Shown piece by piece: positions 13,457 to 13,918 of a DNA stretch of 13,918 nt. The stretch lies in contig NZ_CALHHX010000141.1 of the NCBI RefSeq assembly GCF_938030685.1, positions 1 to 13,918 of the forward strand. The letters run 5' to 3'. The notes beneath the pieces were generated by a model. That model did not search any database. It saw only the letters and a program-made list of their open reading frames with translations, and was not told the DNA's origin. This DNA is from an uncultured Campylobacter sp. (GTDB lineage Bacteria > Campylobacterota > Campylobacteria > Campylobacterales > Campylobacteraceae). Both the position numbers and the translations under genes were made by a program. Position 1 is the stretch's first letter; the number at the start of each line of letters is the position of its first letter.

Positions 13457-13832
13457 GACCGCTTCCTTTGCTTTAAATTTTATCTTGCAGCTTTGTTTTG
13501 CCCTTGTTTGCTTGTCGTTGCTTTGTCCTTTTTCACCCGCCGCGGGTTTAAATTTTACTCCGCCTCGCGCTGTATATTCGGGTGCACTGCTTGCTCGGTA
13601 CGCCGCGCGCCGCCGATGCCGCTTTGATGAAGTATATGGCATCGGCCTGCTTGGCGCTATTTGTTGAAAGAGGCTTCGGCGCTGGTAAAATGGCGGTCTA
13701 TTCGGCGCCGATATGCCGCCGCACAATGAAACATTCTGTGCCGATGTGCCGCCGCCTACTACATGATGAGACGTTCGGCACGGATGCCGCCTACTAGGTG
13801 CGGCGCCGACGCTGTTCGTTCGGTGCCGCGTC
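13457..13832. other. Non-coding region with degenerate GC-rich repeats
   Basis: No gene is supported. TAAAAT words on the minus strand at 13477-13482 and 13552-13557 are possible -10 boxes for the methyltransferase gene. ACCCG/CGGGT at 13535-13547 forms a short hairpin followed on the plus strand by TTAAATTTTA, a terminator-like form with no gene in front of it. The part from 13675 is a degenerate repeat array, listed separately. Confidence 0.5.
13675..13830. repeat. Degenerate GC-rich tandem repeat array (TTCGGYGCCGAT...GCCGCC unit)
   Basis: Units begin TTCGGCGCTG (13675), TTCGGCGCCGAT (13701), TTCTGTGCCGAT (13734), TTCGGCACGGAT (13774) and TTCGGTGCCGCG (13819), spaced 26, 33, 40 and 45 bases apart. 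ATGCCGCC or GTGCCGCCGCC follows the start in three of them, and CCTACTA occurs in two. The palindrome CGGCGCCG occurs twice (13703-13710 and 13801-13808). Composition is much more GC-rich than the surrounding intergenic DNA. Confidence 0.6.
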
Positions 13833-13918
13833 TTATTTACCCTCTGGGCTAAGTCCTTTTAAGATATAGCCAAATTCCGTATCGCTTAGCTCGTAATTCA
13901 TAAATTTTTTATAAAACG
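13833..13918 (-). CDS. C-terminal end of an unidentified gene (partial)
   Basis: On the minus strand an open frame enters from the right edge and ends at a TAA at 13833-13835, giving 27 visible residues that end FGYILKGLSPEGK. The base pattern (AAATTTATGAATTACGAGCT) has the codon feel of the coding DNA here, and the following repeat-rich DNA is clearly non-coding, so a true gene end is likely. I cannot assign a family from this tail. Confidence 0.5.
   Translation of the reverse strand, partial: FYKKFMNYELSDTEFGYILKGLSPEGK

Noticed and set aside
13457..13726. N-terminal extension of the methyltransferase to 277 aa.
   Set aside because: The extra 90 residues are Arg/Pro/Ser-rich and come from repeat DNA; AAGGA precedes the internal ATG at 13456, which also begins the membrane domain of normal family length.
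13582..13797. 71-codon plus-strand frame with repeated CRR motifs as a small gene.
   Set aside because: No ribosome site and it is produced by the degenerate repeat array; kept only as a remark in the repeat finding.
1..13918. Defence system, prophage, integron, CRISPR array or tRNA gene.
   Set aside because: No repeats with regular unique spacers, no recombinase, nuclease or phage-like genes and no cloverleaf sequence were seen; the PIF1-like helicase alone is not evidence of a defence locus.

Overview
The window looks like a chromosomal segment from a Campylobacter-group bacterium (Campylobacterota), probably one of the moderate-GC, oral-type Campylobacter species. The evidence is the constant use of AAATTTTA/TAAATTT words inside and outside genes, the AAGGA ribosome sites 5-7 bases before starts, T-rich TATAAT-type promoters, and PEB1/CjaA-like solute-binding proteins. 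The species assignment is inference; no rRNA or other marker gene is present.

Layout. (1) 1-3709, minus: a large type V autotransporter, complete at its N-terminus (signal peptide, Gly/Asn/Ser-rich beta-helix passenger of at least 1,236 residues). It runs off the left edge just as the translocator domain should begin, and it has a good sigma70-type promoter with an inverted repeat around the -35. (2) 3788-4277: non-coding and AT-rich, with six GATAAA-(A)TTT words. (3) 4278-6890, minus: three consecutive paralogous periplasmic amino-acid-type binding proteins (267, 268 and 269 aa) with no permease or ATPase beside them. (4) 6891-7303: non-coding, with an 89-bp inverted-repeat element. (5) 7304-7807, minus (two-TM membrane protein of unknown function) and 7891-8769, plus (D-amino-acid-aminotransferase-like PLP enzyme): divergent genes sharing an 11-bp inverted repeat that contains both -10 boxes. 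(6) 8816-11127, minus: a two-gene operon of a PIF1/RecD-like helicase followed by a DUF3137 membrane protein. (7) 11182-12564, plus: an SH3/NlpC-P60 cell-wall hydrolase lipoprotein, divergent from the helicase; both genes start with TTG around a shared palindromic promoter. (8) 12565-12892: a convergent intergenic region dominated by palindromes, including a perfect 16-bp inverted repeat that reads as a bidirectional terminator. (9) 12893-13456, minus: an isoprenylcysteine-methyltransferase/PEMT-like membrane protein. (10) 13457-13832: non-coding, with a degenerate GC-rich tandem repeat. (11) 13833-13918, minus: the last codons of an unidentified gene.

Taken together this is mostly an envelope neighbourhood: a surface autotransporter, periplasmic solute capture, D-amino-acid supply and peptidoglycan hydrolysis (a plausible but unproven wall theme), and membrane proteins, with one DNA helicase. 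I see no integrase, transposase, CRISPR array, tRNA, rRNA or recognisable defence system. The most unusual items are the triplicated large module in the autotransporter passenger, the orphan triplet of binding proteins with a shared cysteine pair and C-terminal tail, the aminotransferase lacking the usual active-site His, and several palindromic promoter and intergenic structures.
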